Assembly (NCBI GenBank): GCA_035998495.1
Contig: DASYHP010000067.1
Location: forward strand, 178,218-242,217
DNA: 64,000 bases
Source of the DNA: Mesorhizobium_B sp035998495
Lineage (GTDB): Bacteria > Pseudomonadota > Alphaproteobacteria > Rhizobiales > Rhizobiaceae
Direction of reading: 5' to 3'
Every line of letters starts with the position of its first letter. The first letter of the stretch is position 1. Made by a program: the position numbers and the translations under genes. Shown piece after piece: positions 1 to 9,310 of the stretch. The notes beneath the pieces were generated by a model. It did no database searches, was not told the DNA's origin, and saw nothing but the letters and a program-made list of their open reading frames with translations.

Positions 1-1
1 C

Positions 2-949
2 GAGCCCTATTTCCTGGGTCGCCGGATCTCGGCGGGCTTCGATGTCTACCGCAGTTCACGCGAATACAGCCGCTACGACTCCGAGTCGACCGGCGCAACC
101 GTGCGCTTCGGCCTGCCGATCACCAACAATCTGTCGTCGCAGATCGCGTACAACTTCCTTCATGAGGAGTACGAGTTCTCCGACAACTGCGATGAGAACG
201 GTAACGGCGTCATCGATTCAGATGAGGATCCGGATGAGGCCGGAAATCAGACCTGCGACGTTTCCAGGGCCATCCAGGACGCTGTCGCGTCGAGCCCTTG
301 GATCAAATCGTCTGTTTCAGGATCGTTGATCTACAATACGATCGACGATGTGAATAATCCTCACTCCGGCCTCTATCTGACCGGAACGGTCGAGGTCGCG
401 GGTTTGGGCGGGGACGCCGAGTGGGTGAGATTCACCACGCGCAACACCTATTATCACACGCTCTCGGAAGAGTATGACGTCGTAGGCTTGCTGACGGCCG
501 GCGCGGGCTACATCACGTCCTATGGGGACGAAGGGTTGCGGGTCTTCGATCAGTTCCGCGGCGGCGAACGCATGATCCGTGGCTTCAAGAGCGGTCGGTT
601 CGGCCCGGCCATCGAAGTCGATGGTGACGACGTCGATCACGTCGGCGGCACGACATACTTCCACGCTTCCGCCGAAGCGCAGTTCCCGCTTCCCGCGATC
701 CCTGAGAGCTTTGGGCTGAAGGGCGCCATCTTCGCCGACGCCGCCACGCTTCATGACAGCGAAGTTGGTCCCGGTGCTGCAGGTGAAACGCTTCTCTCCA
801 ACGAAGTCGCCTTCCGCACCTCGGTCGGCGCGAGCATCATCTGGGCGTCGCCGTTCGGCCCCTTGCGCGTGGACTACGCTGTCCCCATCAACAAGGAAGA
901 CAGCGACGAGGAGCAGAACTTCAATTTCGGCGTGTCGAGCCGCTTCTGA
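2..949 (+). CDS. bamA: Outer membrane protein assembly factor BamA, C-terminal part (5' end outside window)
   Basis: This is the C-terminal 315 codons of an Omp85-family beta-barrel that inserts proteins into the outer membrane; the POTRA domains lie to the left of the window. The frame is open from base 2. Barrel strands typical of the family are visible, including the RGF segment (GGERMIRGFKSGRFGP) of the loop that folds into the barrel lumen. The protein ends in an aromatic residue (SSRF), as expected for a BAM-dependent barrel. One extracellular loop (about bases 178-265) is acidic, is bracketed by two cysteines (188-190 and 254-256) and contains an EF-hand-like 12-mer. lpxD follows after 73 bases on the same strand, the usual bamA-lpxD arrangement. 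Confidence 0.93.
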   Translation, partial: EPYFLGRRISAGFDVYRSSREYSRYDSESTGATVRFGLPITNNLSSQIAYNFLHEEYEFSDNCDENGNGVIDSDEDPDEAGNQTCDVSRAIQDAVASSPWIKSSVSGSLIYNTIDDVNNPHSGLYLTGTVEVAGLGGDAEWVRFTTRNTYYHTLSEEYDVVGLLTAGAGYITSYGDEGLRVFDQFRGGERMIRGFKSGRFGPAIEVDGDDVDHVGGTTYFHASAEAQFPLPAIPESFGLKGAIFADAATLHDSEVGPGAAGETLLSNEVAFRTSVGASIIWASPFGPLRVDYAVPINKEDSDEEQNFNFGVSSRF

Positions 950-1022
950 CGCTCGCGGCCTGTCCTCGCATGTTCGGTGGCGACACCCTTTGGGCTGGCT
1001 CGGCAGGTAGGCTCGTCTGAGT

Positions 1023-2072
1023 GTGCCTGCCGCGCTGCGTCCGTCGCGATCCATTTCGGCCGCCGAGATCGCGGCCGAGATAGGGGGGGAGCTCGTCCAC
1101 GCCGCTCAAGGCGGTGTGACGGTGTCGAGCATCGCCTCCCTCTCGGACGCCGGACAAGGTGATCTCGCCTTTGTCGAAGGCCGCCGACACGGAGCCTCGC
1201 TGACGCGAACCCGCGCTTCGGTTGTGCTATGCTCGCAAGAGCTTCTGGCCCTCGTTCCTCCTGAAACGGCGGCCATCGTGGCGGCCCGCCCCCAATGGGC
1301 CTTCGCCAGGGTCGGACGCCTGCTTTATCCGGCCGCGGCGTTCCCCGCGCCGCTGACGGCCGAAACCAACCTGTCGTCCCAGGCGCATGTGGACGCCTCG
1401 GCCAGGCTCGAAGCCGGCGTCGTGGTCGAGCCCGGCGCCGTGATCGGGCCGGAGGCGGCGGTCGGCGCGAACAGCGTCATCGCGGCGAACGCCGTCGTGG
1501 GGCGCGGCTGCCAGGTCGGCCGGAACTGCTTCATCGGACCTCACGTCACCCTGCAGCATGCGCTGATCGGCGACGGCGTCATCATCCATGCCGGCGTGCG
1601 GATCGGCCAGGACGGGTTCGGCTATGTGGCCGGACCGAAAGGCCCGGAGAAGATGCCGCAGATCGGCCGCGTCATCATCCAGAGCGGCGCGGAGATCGGC
1701 GCCAACACCACCATAGACCGAGGCGCCCTGAGCGATACGGTCATCGGCGAAAACACGAAAATCGACAACCTCGTGCAGATCGCGCACAATGTCCGCGTCG
1801 GAAGGAATTGCCTGATCGCCGGCCATTGCGGCATCTCGGGCTCCGTGACAATCGGCGATGGCGTCATGCTGGGGGGCCGTGTGGGGCTTGCCGACCACGT
1901 CACAATCGGCGACGGCGCGCAACTGGCGGCGGCCAGCGGCGTGATGAACGACGTGCCGGCGGGCGAGCGCTGGGGCGGCAGCCCCGCGCAGCCCTGGCGC
2001 GACGCGCTGCGCAGCATGGCCGCGGTTCGCAGGCTGGCCGAGGAGTCGGGGAGGAAGGGCAAAGATGACTGA
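1023..2072 (+). CDS. lpxD: UDP-3-O-acylglucosamine N-acyltransferase LpxD
   Basis: LpxD transfers a hydroxyacyl chain from ACP to the 2-amino group of UDP-3-O-acylglucosamine, the third step of lipid A synthesis in the cytoplasm. The 349-residue product has the N-terminal LpxD uridine-binding domain followed by a long left-handed beta-helix of hexapeptide repeats. The catalytic histidine sits in DNLVQIAHNV. The start is a GTG; no strong Shine-Dalgarno is visible, so it could be slightly off, but the N-terminus aligns with the family length. The 3' end overlaps fabZ by 8 bases, so the two are probably translationally coupled. Confidence 0.96.
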   Translation: MPAALRPSRSISAAEIAAEIGGELVHAAQGGVTVSSIASLSDAGQGDLAFVEGRRHGASLTRTRASVVLCSQELLALVPPETAAIVAARPQWAFARVGRLLYPAAAFPAPLTAETNLSSQAHVDASARLEAGVVVEPGAVIGPEAAVGANSVIAANAVVGRGCQVGRNCFIGPHVTLQHALIGDGVIIHAGVRIGQDGFGYVAGPKGPEKMPQIGRVIIQSGAEIGANTTIDRGALSDTVIGENTKIDNLVQIAHNVRVGRNCLIAGHCGISGSVTIGDGVMLGGRVGLADHVTIGDGAQLAAASGVMNDVPAGERWGGSPAQPWRDALRSMAAVRRLAEESGRKGKDD

Positions 2073-2559
2073 TCCGGCGTCGGCCGCACTCGGCACCATC
2101 GAGCTTGCCGAGCTCTTCAAGATTCTGCCGCACCGCTACCCGTTCCTGCTGATCGACAGGATCGTTCAGGTGGATGGCGACAACTCCGCCGTGGGCATCA
2201 AGAACGTCACCTTCAACGAGCCCCATTTTCAGGGCCATTTTCCCGGCGTTCCCGTCCTGCCGGGCGTGCTCATCATCGAAGCGATGGCGCAGACAGCCGG
2301 CGCCATCTGCATCAAGAGCGTGGGCGGGGAGGGGTCTTCGGTCGTTTACTTCATGACCATCGACAATGCCAAGTTCCGGCGGCCCGTTGTGCCGGGGGAC
2401 CGGCTCGAGATCCATGTCCACAAGCTCAAGAAGCGCGGCAATATCTGGCGCTTCGCCTGCGAGGCCCTGGTCGATGGGCAAAAGGCGGCGGAAGCCGAAA
2501 TCTCGGCCATGATGGGCGCTCCCCAGAGGGGCGGGAAGGCCGGTGGCGATGCCGGCTGA
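2065..2559 (+). CDS. fabZ: 3-hydroxyacyl-[ACP] dehydratase FabZ
   Basis: FabZ dehydrates beta-hydroxyacyl-ACP in fatty acid elongation and competes with LpxA and LpxD for hydroxyacyl-ACP, which explains its place inside the lpx operon. The 164-residue protein has a single hot-dog fold. Family motifs are the LPHRYPFLLIDRI segment with the active-site histidine, and GHFPGVPVLPGVLIIEAMAQ with the catalytic glutamate. It overlaps lpxD upstream and lpxA downstream. Confidence 0.97.
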   Translation: MTDPASAALGTIELAELFKILPHRYPFLLIDRIVQVDGDNSAVGIKNVTFNEPHFQGHFPGVPVLPGVLIIEAMAQTAGAICIKSVGGEGSSVVYFMTIDNAKFRRPVVPGDRLEIHVHKLKKRGNIWRFACEALVDGQKAAEAEISAMMGAPQRGGKAGGDAG

Positions 2560-3376
2560 GGTGGTCATCCATCCGAGCGCTGTGGTCGAGCCCGGCGCTC
2601 GGCTCGGCGTCGGCGTGAGGATCGGGCCGTTCTGCCATGTCGGCGGCGACGCGGAGCTGGGCGACGGCGTCGAGCTGACGGGCCATGTCACGGTGATGGG
2701 CGCCACGACCGTCGGCGCAGGCTGCCGGGTCTATCCGCAAGCGGTGCTCGGCGCGCCGCCGCAGAACGCCAAGCACAAGGGCGGCCGCACGACGCTCGTT
2801 ATCGGCGCCAACGCGACGATTCGCGAGTTCGTGACCATGCATGCCGGCACCGACACGAGCCGGGGCGAAACGCTCATCGGCGAGAACGGCAATTTCCTGG
2901 CCTATGCCCATATCGCGCATGACTGCGTGGTGGGCCGCAACGCGACCCTCGCCAACGGCGCGACCCTGGGCGGGCATTGCGAGCTGGGCGACGGCGTCGG
3001 CATCGGCGGGCTGACGGCGGTCCATCAGTTCGTTCGCGTGGGCGACGGCGCCTTCCTGGGCGGCTGCTCGGCCATAATGGGCGACGTGATCCCCTACGGC
3101 ATCGCCGTGGGAAACCGCGCCAAGCTGCGAGGCCTCAACCTCGTGGGCCTGCGCCGCGCCGGCGCGACGCGCGCGGAGATCATGGAGCTTCGCGCGGTCT
3201 ATAAGTCGCTCTTCGACCCCGCGCGCGAACTGAGCCAGAACCTGGAGCATGTCCGCGCGCAGCCCGGCTTGTCGGACACGGCGCGCAAGGTCGTGGATTT
3301 CATCGCCACCCGCGGCAGGCGTTACCTCACCGTTCCGCCGCTCGGAGGGGCGGATGACGACGACGGTGATGAGTGA
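2549..3376 (+). CDS. lpxA: UDP-N-acetylglucosamine acyltransferase LpxA
   Basis: LpxA catalyses the first committed step of lipid A synthesis, 3-O-acylation of UDP-GlcNAc. The protein of about 275 residues is a left-handed beta-helix with hexapeptide repeats, the catalytic histidine region (IAHDCVVGRN), and a helical C-terminus. The ATG at 2549 is preferred over the GTG at 2543 because GGGAAGG at 2533-2539 is correctly spaced only for the ATG. The gene overlaps fabZ by 11 bases. Confidence 0.96.
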   Translation: MPAEVVIHPSAVVEPGARLGVGVRIGPFCHVGGDAELGDGVELTGHVTVMGATTVGAGCRVYPQAVLGAPPQNAKHKGGRTTLVIGANATIREFVTMHAGTDTSRGETLIGENGNFLAYAHIAHDCVVGRNATLANGATLGGHCELGDGVGIGGLTAVHQFVRVGDGAFLGGCSAIMGDVIPYGIAVGNRAKLRGLNLVGLRRAGATRAEIMELRAVYKSLFDPARELSQNLEHVRAQPGLSDTARKVVDFIATRGRRYLTVPPLGGADDDDGDE

Positions 3377-4238
3377 GCGGCGCGAGCCAGCCTGGACCCA
3401 GAGCGGCCGCGTGGCGGTGATCGCGGGCGAAGGCCGGATGCCGCTCGAGGTCGCGCAGCATCTTCAGGAGCACGGCCATCGCCCGCCCTTCGTGATACTG
3501 TCAGGCAGCGAGGAGGACACGGAGCCCGGATTGCGGCGCTTCGATCACGAATGCCTTCCCCTTGAAGGCGCGGCCCGACTGGTGCCGATCCTCAGGCGCG
3601 CGGGCGTGTCGCACGCGGTCCTCGCCGGCGGCATCACGCGCCGGCCGCGATGGCAAGCCTTCCTGACGAGCTGGCGACTGGTCGGGCTGCTGCCGAAGAT
3701 CCTGCGGCACTTGAGGCGCGGCGACGACGGCCTTCTGCGTCTGCTGGTCGACCACCTTGAGCGGCACGGCATCGCGGTCATCGGCGCGCACGAGGTGATG
3801 CCAGACCTTCTCGCCGCCGCCGGACCGCTGACGGAAGCCAAGCCCAATGATCGCGACCGCCGCGACCTCGAAGCCGGCCTGGTCGCCGCTCGCGCCATCG
3901 GTGCGCTCGACGTCGGGCAGGCCGCCGTTGCGATCGGCGGCAGGGCCATTGCGCTCGAAGGCATCGAGGGCACCGACGGTTTGCTTCAGCGCGTGGCGGC
4001 GCTCCGAAGCCATGGACGCCTTGCGGGCGCCGCAGGGGGCGTTCTCGTCAAATGCGCCAAGCCTGGGCAGGAACTGAGGGCGGACCTGCCCGCGATCGGA
4101 CCGGAAACCGTCACCCGCGCCCATGAGGCTGGGCTCGCCGGGATCGGGGTGGAGGCGGGCCGTTCCCTGGTCCTCGACCAGGCCCGCACGATAGGCGAGG
4201 CCAACCGCCTGCGCCTCTTCATCACCGGGCTGACGTGA
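3354..4238 (+). CDS. lpxI: UDP-2,3-diacylglucosamine pyrophosphatase LpxI (DUF1009)
   Basis: LpxI cleaves UDP-2,3-diacylglucosamine to lipid X and UMP. It replaces LpxH in many alphaproteobacteria. The 294-residue product has the N-terminal segment VAVIAGEGRMPLEVA and the C-terminal domain with the GQELRADLPAIGPETV region, both typical of LpxI. The ATG at 3354 is chosen because a strong GGAGGGG lies just upstream; ATG 3369 is an alternative. Either start lies inside the end of lpxA. The position between lpxA and lpxB supports the call. Confidence 0.93.
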   Translation: MTTTVMSERREPAWTQSGRVAVIAGEGRMPLEVAQHLQEHGHRPPFVILSGSEEDTEPGLRRFDHECLPLEGAARLVPILRRAGVSHAVLAGGITRRPRWQAFLTSWRLVGLLPKILRHLRRGDDGLLRLLVDHLERHGIAVIGAHEVMPDLLAAAGPLTEAKPNDRDRRDLEAGLVAARAIGALDVGQAAVAIGGRAIALEGIEGTDGLLQRVAALRSHGRLAGAAGGVLVKCAKPGQELRADLPAIGPETVTRAHEAGLAGIGVEAGRSLVLDQARTIGEANRLRLFITGLT

Positions 4239-4245
4239 GGCTCTG

Positions 4246-5433
4246 ATGGGGGCAGGGCGGCCATTGCTGGTCGGCATCGTGGCGGGCGAGGAGTCCGGCG
4301 ACCTTCTTGCCGCCGACCTGATCCGGCATCTTGCTCAGTCGAGCGGACGGGAAGTGCGGCTGGTCGGGGTCGGGGGCGCGCACCTCCAGGCGCTGGGGCT
4401 GCGCTCGCTCTTTGATCCGCAGGAGATTTCGCTGATGGGTTTCGGCGCGGTGGTGGCGGGGCTGCCGCGCATCGTCCGGCGCATCGGCCAGACGGCGCAA
4501 GCCGTGGCGCAGGCGGCGCCGGACTGCCTTCTCACCGTCGATGTGCCGGATTTCGCCCTAAGAGTGGCCAAGAAGGTGCGCGCGCTACGGCCGAACACCC
4601 CTGCCATCCACTATGTCTGCCCGAGCGTCTGGGCGTGGCGTCCAGGCCGCGCCGTCGCGATGCGCGCCTTCCTCGACCATGTGCTGTGCATCCTTCCCTT
4701 CGAGCCGGCCGAACTCGACGCGCTCGGCGGTCCCCCCGGCACCTATGTCGGCCATCGGCTGACGCATGAGCCCGAATTGCTGGCGGCCGCCGAAGCGCAG
4801 CGCGTTCGGCGGAGAGACGGGGGAGCCAGGAAAACCTTGCTGCTCCTGCCGGGTTCGCGCGGCGGCGAGATCGGCCGCCTCCTGCCGGACTTCCGCCAGA
4901 CCCTGCACGACTTGAAGCGCCGCGGCGCGGATCTGAACGTCCGCCTTCCCACCGTCCCGCACCTTGTCGGCCGTGTGCGGGCGGAGGTCGGCGGCTGGAA
5001 TCTGGACGTTCAAGTCACGTCCGACGCACCGGCGAAGTGGCAGGCCTTCGGGGAGGCGGACGCCGCTCTGATCGCTTCAGGCACCGTAGGGCTCGAACTC
5101 GCCTTGGTCGGCGTGCCGCATGTTTCCTGCTATCGGCTCGATGCGATCACGCGACCGTTCCGGTGGATGATCCGGACGTGGTCGGCATCGCTGCCGAACC
5201 TGATCGCAGACCGTCCCGTGATTCCCGAATTCTTCGACGAGGTCATCCGGCCGGGCAGCCTCGCGCGCCAGATCGAGCAGTTGGTGGGCGACACGCCGCT
5301 GCGCCAGTGGCAGCTCGGCGGCTTCGATTCCGTGCGGCAGAAAATGGCGGCCGGCCGGCCGGCGGGGGCCGCAGGAGCCGAGGTCGTTCTGCGCCTGATC
5401 GAAAGACCTCAGCGCTTGGCGATCGGCACGTAA
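4246..5433 (+). CDS. lpxB: Lipid-A-disaccharide synthase LpxB
   Basis: LpxB is a family 19 glycosyltransferase that condenses lipid X with UDP-2,3-diacylglucosamine to give the lipid A disaccharide at the inner membrane. The 395-residue protein shows the N-terminal GEESGDLLAADLI motif, the CPSVWAWRPGR segment and the C-terminal GTVGLELALVGVPHV nucleotide-binding region. The gene starts 7 bases after lpxI with GAGG upstream. Its last 25 bases overlap the 3' end of gltA on the opposite strand. Confidence 0.96.
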   Translation: MGAGRPLLVGIVAGEESGDLLAADLIRHLAQSSGREVRLVGVGGAHLQALGLRSLFDPQEISLMGFGAVVAGLPRIVRRIGQTAQAVAQAAPDCLLTVDVPDFALRVAKKVRALRPNTPAIHYVCPSVWAWRPGRAVAMRAFLDHVLCILPFEPAELDALGGPPGTYVGHRLTHEPELLAAAEAQRVRRRDGGARKTLLLLPGSRGGEIGRLLPDFRQTLHDLKRRGADLNVRLPTVPHLVGRVRAEVGGWNLDVQVTSDAPAKWQAFGEADAALIASGTVGLELALVGVPHVSCYRLDAITRPFRWMIRTWSASLPNLIADRPVIPEFFDEVIRPGSLARQIEQLVGDTPLRQWQLGGFDSVRQKMAAGRPAGAAGAEVVLRLIERPQRLAIGT

Positions 5434-6698
5434 TCGCGTTCCGGTGCGCCGGTATAGAGCTGGCGCGGACGTCCGATCTTCTGGTTCGGGTCTTCGATCA
5501 TCTCCTTCCACTGGGCGATCCAGCCCACCGTGCGCGCCAGCGCGAAGAGCACCGTGAACATGGTCGTGGGGAAGCCGAGCGCCTTGAGCGTGATGCCCGA
5601 ATAGAAGTCGATGTTGGGATAAAGCTTCTTTTCGATGAAGTATTCGTCCGTGAGCGCGATGCGCTCCAACTCGATCGCGACGTCGAGCATCGGATCGTCC
5701 TTTATGCCGAGCTCGCCCAGAACCTCATGCGTGGTCTTCTGCATGATCTTGGCGCGGGGATCGTAGTTCTTATAGACGCGGTGGCCGAAACCCATCAGGC
5801 GGAAGGGATCGTTCCGGTCCTTGGCGCGCGCGATATATTGCGGGATGCGATCGACGGCACCGATCTCGGACAGCATGTTGAGCGCCGCCTCGTTGGCGCC
5901 GCCATGCGCCGGCCCCCAAAGGCAGGCGATGCCCGCCGCGATGCAGGCGAACGGGTTCGCGCCCGACGAGCCGGCCAGCCGCACGGTGGAGGTGGAGGCG
6001 TTCTGCTCGTGGTCGGCATGCAGGATGAAGATGCGATCCATGGCGCGCGCGAGGACCGGGTTCACATGATAGTCCTCGCAAGGCACGGCGAAGCACATGT
6101 GCAGGAAATTGGCCGCGAAGTTCAGCTCGTTGCGCGGGTACATGAAGGGCTGGCCGATGTGATATTTGTAGGCCATCGCCGCGATCGTCGGCATCTTCGC
6201 GATCAGCCGGATGGAGGCGACCATCCGCTGGTGCGGGTCGGAGATGTCGGTGGAATCGTGGTAGAAGGCGGAAAGCGCGCCCACGACGCCGCACATCACG
6301 GCCATGGGGTGGGCGTCGCGCCGGAAGCCCGAATAGAAGCGTGACATCTGCTCGTGCACCATGGTGTGGCGCGTCACGCGGTAATCGAAGTCTTCCTTCT
6401 GCGCCTTGGTCGGCAGCTCGCCGTAAAGGAGCAGGTAGCACGTCTCGAGAAAGTCGCCATGCTCCGCCAACTGCTCGATGGGGTAGCCCCGGTGAAGCAG
6501 CACGCCCGCGTCGCCGTCGATATAGGTGATCTTGGATTCGCAACTGGCCGTTGACGTGAAGCCGGGATCGTAAGTGAAGACCCCCGCGTCCTTGTAGAGG
6601 CTGCTGATGTCGATGACATCCGGGCCGACCGTTCCCGAGCGGACTTCCAGCTCAACGCCCTTGCCCTCGAGATCCAGTTTCGCCGCCGAACCCGTCAT
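5409..6698 (-). CDS. gltA: Citrate synthase (type II)
   Basis: Citrate synthase condenses oxaloacetate and acetyl-CoA at the entry to the TCA cycle. The 429-residue protein has the full set of type II features: the HADHEQNASTSTVRLAGSSG active-site helix, CLWGPAHGGANEA, and GFGHRVYKNYDPRA. AAGGAG lies 7 bases before the ATG, so the start is secure. Its 3' end overlaps lpxB. A 155-base gap separates it from gltX, so it probably has its own promoter. Confidence 0.97.
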   Translation of the reverse strand: MTGSAAKLDLEGKGVELEVRSGTVGPDVIDISSLYKDAGVFTYDPGFTSTASCESKITYIDGDAGVLLHRGYPIEQLAEHGDFLETCYLLLYGELPTKAQKEDFDYRVTRHTMVHEQMSRFYSGFRRDAHPMAVMCGVVGALSAFYHDSTDISDPHQRMVASIRLIAKMPTIAAMAYKYHIGQPFMYPRNELNFAANFLHMCFAVPCEDYHVNPVLARAMDRIFILHADHEQNASTSTVRLAGSSGANPFACIAAGIACLWGPAHGGANEAALNMLSEIGAVDRIPQYIARAKDRNDPFRLMGFGHRVYKNYDPRAKIMQKTTHEVLGELGIKDDPMLDVAIELERIALTDEYFIEKKLYPNIDFYSGITLKALGFPTTMFTVLFALARTVGWIAQWKEMIEDPNQKIGRPRQLYTGAPERDYVPIAKR

Positions 6699-6853
6699 CC
6701 CATGCTCCTTCTTGCCCGCTCGAACGCGCGCATCGCGGCCCGCAACGGGCCAGGAAACCTGTGGGGGCGCCGACTTGCTAACTCATTTCCCCAAGCGTGC
6801 CAAGCGACGCGGCCGTCCCGATGCTGCGATGCAACAAGAAGAGTTTGGGCCAG

Positions 6854-8278
6854 TCAGCGAAGTGGGTCTTCGATGCGTCCGAGACTTTCTTCACGCCCGA
6901 GCAGGGCGAGCACGTCGAACACGCCCGGCGATGTGTTCCGACCCGTCAGCGCCGCCCTGAGCGGCTGCGCGACCGCGCCGAGCTTCCAGCCGCGCTCGGC
7001 GGCCAGCTCGCGGACGGCGGCTTCCGTTGTGGCCGCGCTCCAGTCGTCCGCCACGCGCGCCAGCTTGTCATGGGCCTCGCGTAGGACCGCGCGACCCTCG
7101 TCTGAAAGGATCGCGGCGGCCTTGTCGTCCAACCGCAGCGGCCGCTCGGCGAACAGGAACGCCGCCCCGTCGGCGAGCTCGATCAAGGTCTTGGCGCGCT
7201 CCTTCAGGCCGGCCATGGCCTGCCGCAGCTTGCGCTCTTTGTCGGGCGTCAGCCGCTCGGCGATGAGCGCGCCGTTGCTGAGAAAAGGCAGGGTTTGGAG
7301 GAGGATGTCGGCGAGCTCGTCGTCCGCCATGCGGCGCATATGCAGCCCGTTGAGCGCCTCGAGCTTGGCGAAATCGAAGCGCGCCGCGCCGCGGTTCACG
7401 TCCTCGATCTCGAACCAGCGGATCATGTCCTCGATGGACATGACCTCGTCGTCGCCATGGCTCCAGCCCAGCCGGACGAGGTAGTTCTTGAGCGCCGCCG
7501 GCAGGTAGCCCATTTCGCGATAGGCTTCAACGCCCAAGGCCCCATGGCGCTTGGACAGCTTCGCCCCGTCGGCGCCATGGATCAGCGGAATGTGCGCCAT
7601 TACCGGGACCGACCACCCCATCGCCTCGTAGATGATGGCCTGGCGGGCGGCATTGGTGAGATGGTCGTCCCCGCGGATGATGTGGGTGACGCCCATGTCA
7701 TGATCGTCCACGACCACGGCATGCATGTAGGTCGGCGTGCCGTCGGAGCGCAGGATGATGAAGTCGTCCAGGTCTTTGTTGGGGAAACGCACCTCGCCCT
7801 GGACGCGGTCAGGGATGACGGTTTCCCCTTCGGTCGGCGCCTTGATGCGGATCGCGGGCGCGACGCCGGCTGGCGCCTCGCTCGGGTCGCGGTCGCGCCA
7901 GCGGCCGTCATAGCGGGGAGGGCGGCCCTCGGCCTTGGCCTTGGCCCGCATCTCCTCGAGCTCAGCGGGGCTTGCGAAGCATCGGTAGGCGCGGCCCCGC
8001 GCCAGAAGTTCCTCGGCCACCTGGCGATGCCGTGCGGCGCGGGAAAATTGCGAGATCGGCTCGCCGTCCCAGGTGAGGCCCAACCAGGTGAGCCCGTCGA
8101 GGATCGCCGCGGCGGCGGCGTCGGTCGAGCGCTCTCGATCGGTGTCTTCGATGCGCAGGAGCATCGTGCCGCCCGTGTGGCGCGCGTAAAGCCAGTTGAA
8201 GAGGGCGGTCCGCGCCCCGCCGATATGCAGATAGCCGGTCGGCGAGGGCGCGAAGCGGGTGACCACGGGAGCGGCCAT
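6854..8278 (-). CDS. gltX: Glutamyl-tRNA synthetase
   Basis: This class I synthetase charges tRNA-Glu. The 474-residue product starts MAAPVVTRFAPSPTGYLHIG, containing the HIGH-type motif as HIGG, and has the KMSKS-type motif as KLSKR. The reading frame stays open another 16 codons upstream, but family alignment places the start at this ATG. Many alphaproteobacteria have a second, tRNA-Gln-charging paralogue; whether this copy is discriminating cannot be told by eye. Confidence 0.95.
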   Translation of the reverse strand: MAAPVVTRFAPSPTGYLHIGGARTALFNWLYARHTGGTMLLRIEDTDRERSTDAAAAAILDGLTWLGLTWDGEPISQFSRAARHRQVAEELLARGRAYRCFASPAELEEMRAKAKAEGRPPRYDGRWRDRDPSEAPAGVAPAIRIKAPTEGETVIPDRVQGEVRFPNKDLDDFIILRSDGTPTYMHAVVVDDHDMGVTHIIRGDDHLTNAARQAIIYEAMGWSVPVMAHIPLIHGADGAKLSKRHGALGVEAYREMGYLPAALKNYLVRLGWSHGDDEVMSIEDMIRWFEIEDVNRGAARFDFAKLEALNGLHMRRMADDELADILLQTLPFLSNGALIAERLTPDKERKLRQAMAGLKERAKTLIELADGAAFLFAERPLRLDDKAAAILSDEGRAVLREAHDKLARVADDWSAATTEAAVRELAAERGWKLGAVAQPLRAALTGRNTSPGVFDVLALLGREESLGRIEDPLR

Positions 8279-8398
8279 GGTGCGTGATCCTGTGCGCTGA
8301 AACGCGGAGGGAGACCCTGCCGCCAAGACGGGGCGGGTTTAGCACACGCCCTTGCCGGCGCAAGCCGGAGCCCGGCACCCTGGACAGCGTGCGGCGGC

Positions 8399-9310
8399 CT
8401 ACTCCGTCGCGCCTTCTTCGTCTTCCTCGGAAGCGTCAGCCTCTTCGGAAGCGTCCTCCTCCGCACTCTCTTCCGCCGTTTCGTCCGCGAGAGCCCTGGC
8501 GTATTGATTGTAGTAAAGCGAAACGAACTCGTAGCACATGGTGACCGTTCGGTCATACGAACTGTAGTAGGCGTTCTCCTCGCCGCAGTCGCCCGCCATG
8601 AAGGTGACATCGTTCGGGAGAGTGTAGGAGGCTTCCACGGTCTGGGCGGCCCGCTCCAGAACTTCGCCGTTCTTCAAGATCTCGGCGGCCCATTCCGACT
8701 CAGGACTCGGATCCTCGTAGATCACCGTGATCTTCGGATCACCGTTGTTGGGGGAGCGGTGAGGTTCCAGCACTTTGTCCCATCCTGTCTTCGCCTGCTC
8801 GTAAGTGCCGCCGCAAGCATCCTGCTGATCGGCGTCCAGCTCCCATTCCCGCGCGATCTCGGCGAACTCGTCCTTGTCTTTCCCCACCACGATGCAGACC
8901 ATGGCGAAAGCACGCTGCTTATCCAAGCTGTGTTCGTCGAACAGGCTGGCCTGATCGATCTCCTGACCTGCCTGCTCCGCGTCTGTCAGGCTCCAATACC
9001 AGAACGCGTTGTAGAGGATCATGCCATCCTCGGAGGCATCATAGGCGTCCAGGATCATCAAGGTGGCGAGGTTGTCCGCGGCGTCCTCCTCCTTAGCCAG
9101 CATCGGCAGTGCGAACTGGTCGACGAACAGGTGCCCGATCTCGTGAAAGAGCGTGTAAGTGGTGTTGTCGCGGGCGTAGATGATCGCCTCCTCGCGCTGC
9201 TCGTCGGTAAGCCCATCCTCCTCCTGCGCCCAGAGTGGTGGGGCGCTCATCGCCAAGGCAAGAGTGAGGACAAGGACGAAACCACGACGGGCGTGAAAGC
9301 GGGACGGCAT
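8399..9310 (-). CDS. Secreted DUF4344 metallopeptidase-like protein
   Basis: The 303-residue product begins with a Sec signal peptide (RRGFVLVLTLALAMSAPPLWA, cleavage after WAQ or nearby). The mature part has a zincin-type HEIGH motif close to its N-terminus (TLFHEIGHLFVDQ) followed by DUF4344 features, including the YEFVSLYY segment near the end. The C-terminal 28 or so residues are an almost pure Glu/Asp/Ala/Ser acidic tail. It is probably periplasmic or exported; its substrate is unknown. It reads towards gltX with a 120-base gap and is divergent from comEC. The first ATG with a following signal peptide was taken as start. Confidence 0.8.
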   Translation of the reverse strand: MPSRFHARRGFVLVLTLALAMSAPPLWAQEEDGLTDEQREEAIIYARDNTTYTLFHEIGHLFVDQFALPMLAKEEDAADNLATLMILDAYDASEDGMILYNAFWYWSLTDAEQAGQEIDQASLFDEHSLDKQRAFAMVCIVVGKDKDEFAEIAREWELDADQQDACGGTYEQAKTGWDKVLEPHRSPNNGDPKITVIYEDPSPESEWAAEILKNGEVLERAAQTVEASYTLPNDVTFMAGDCGEENAYYSSYDRTVTMCYEFVSLYYNQYARALADETAEESAEEDASEEADASEEDEEGATE

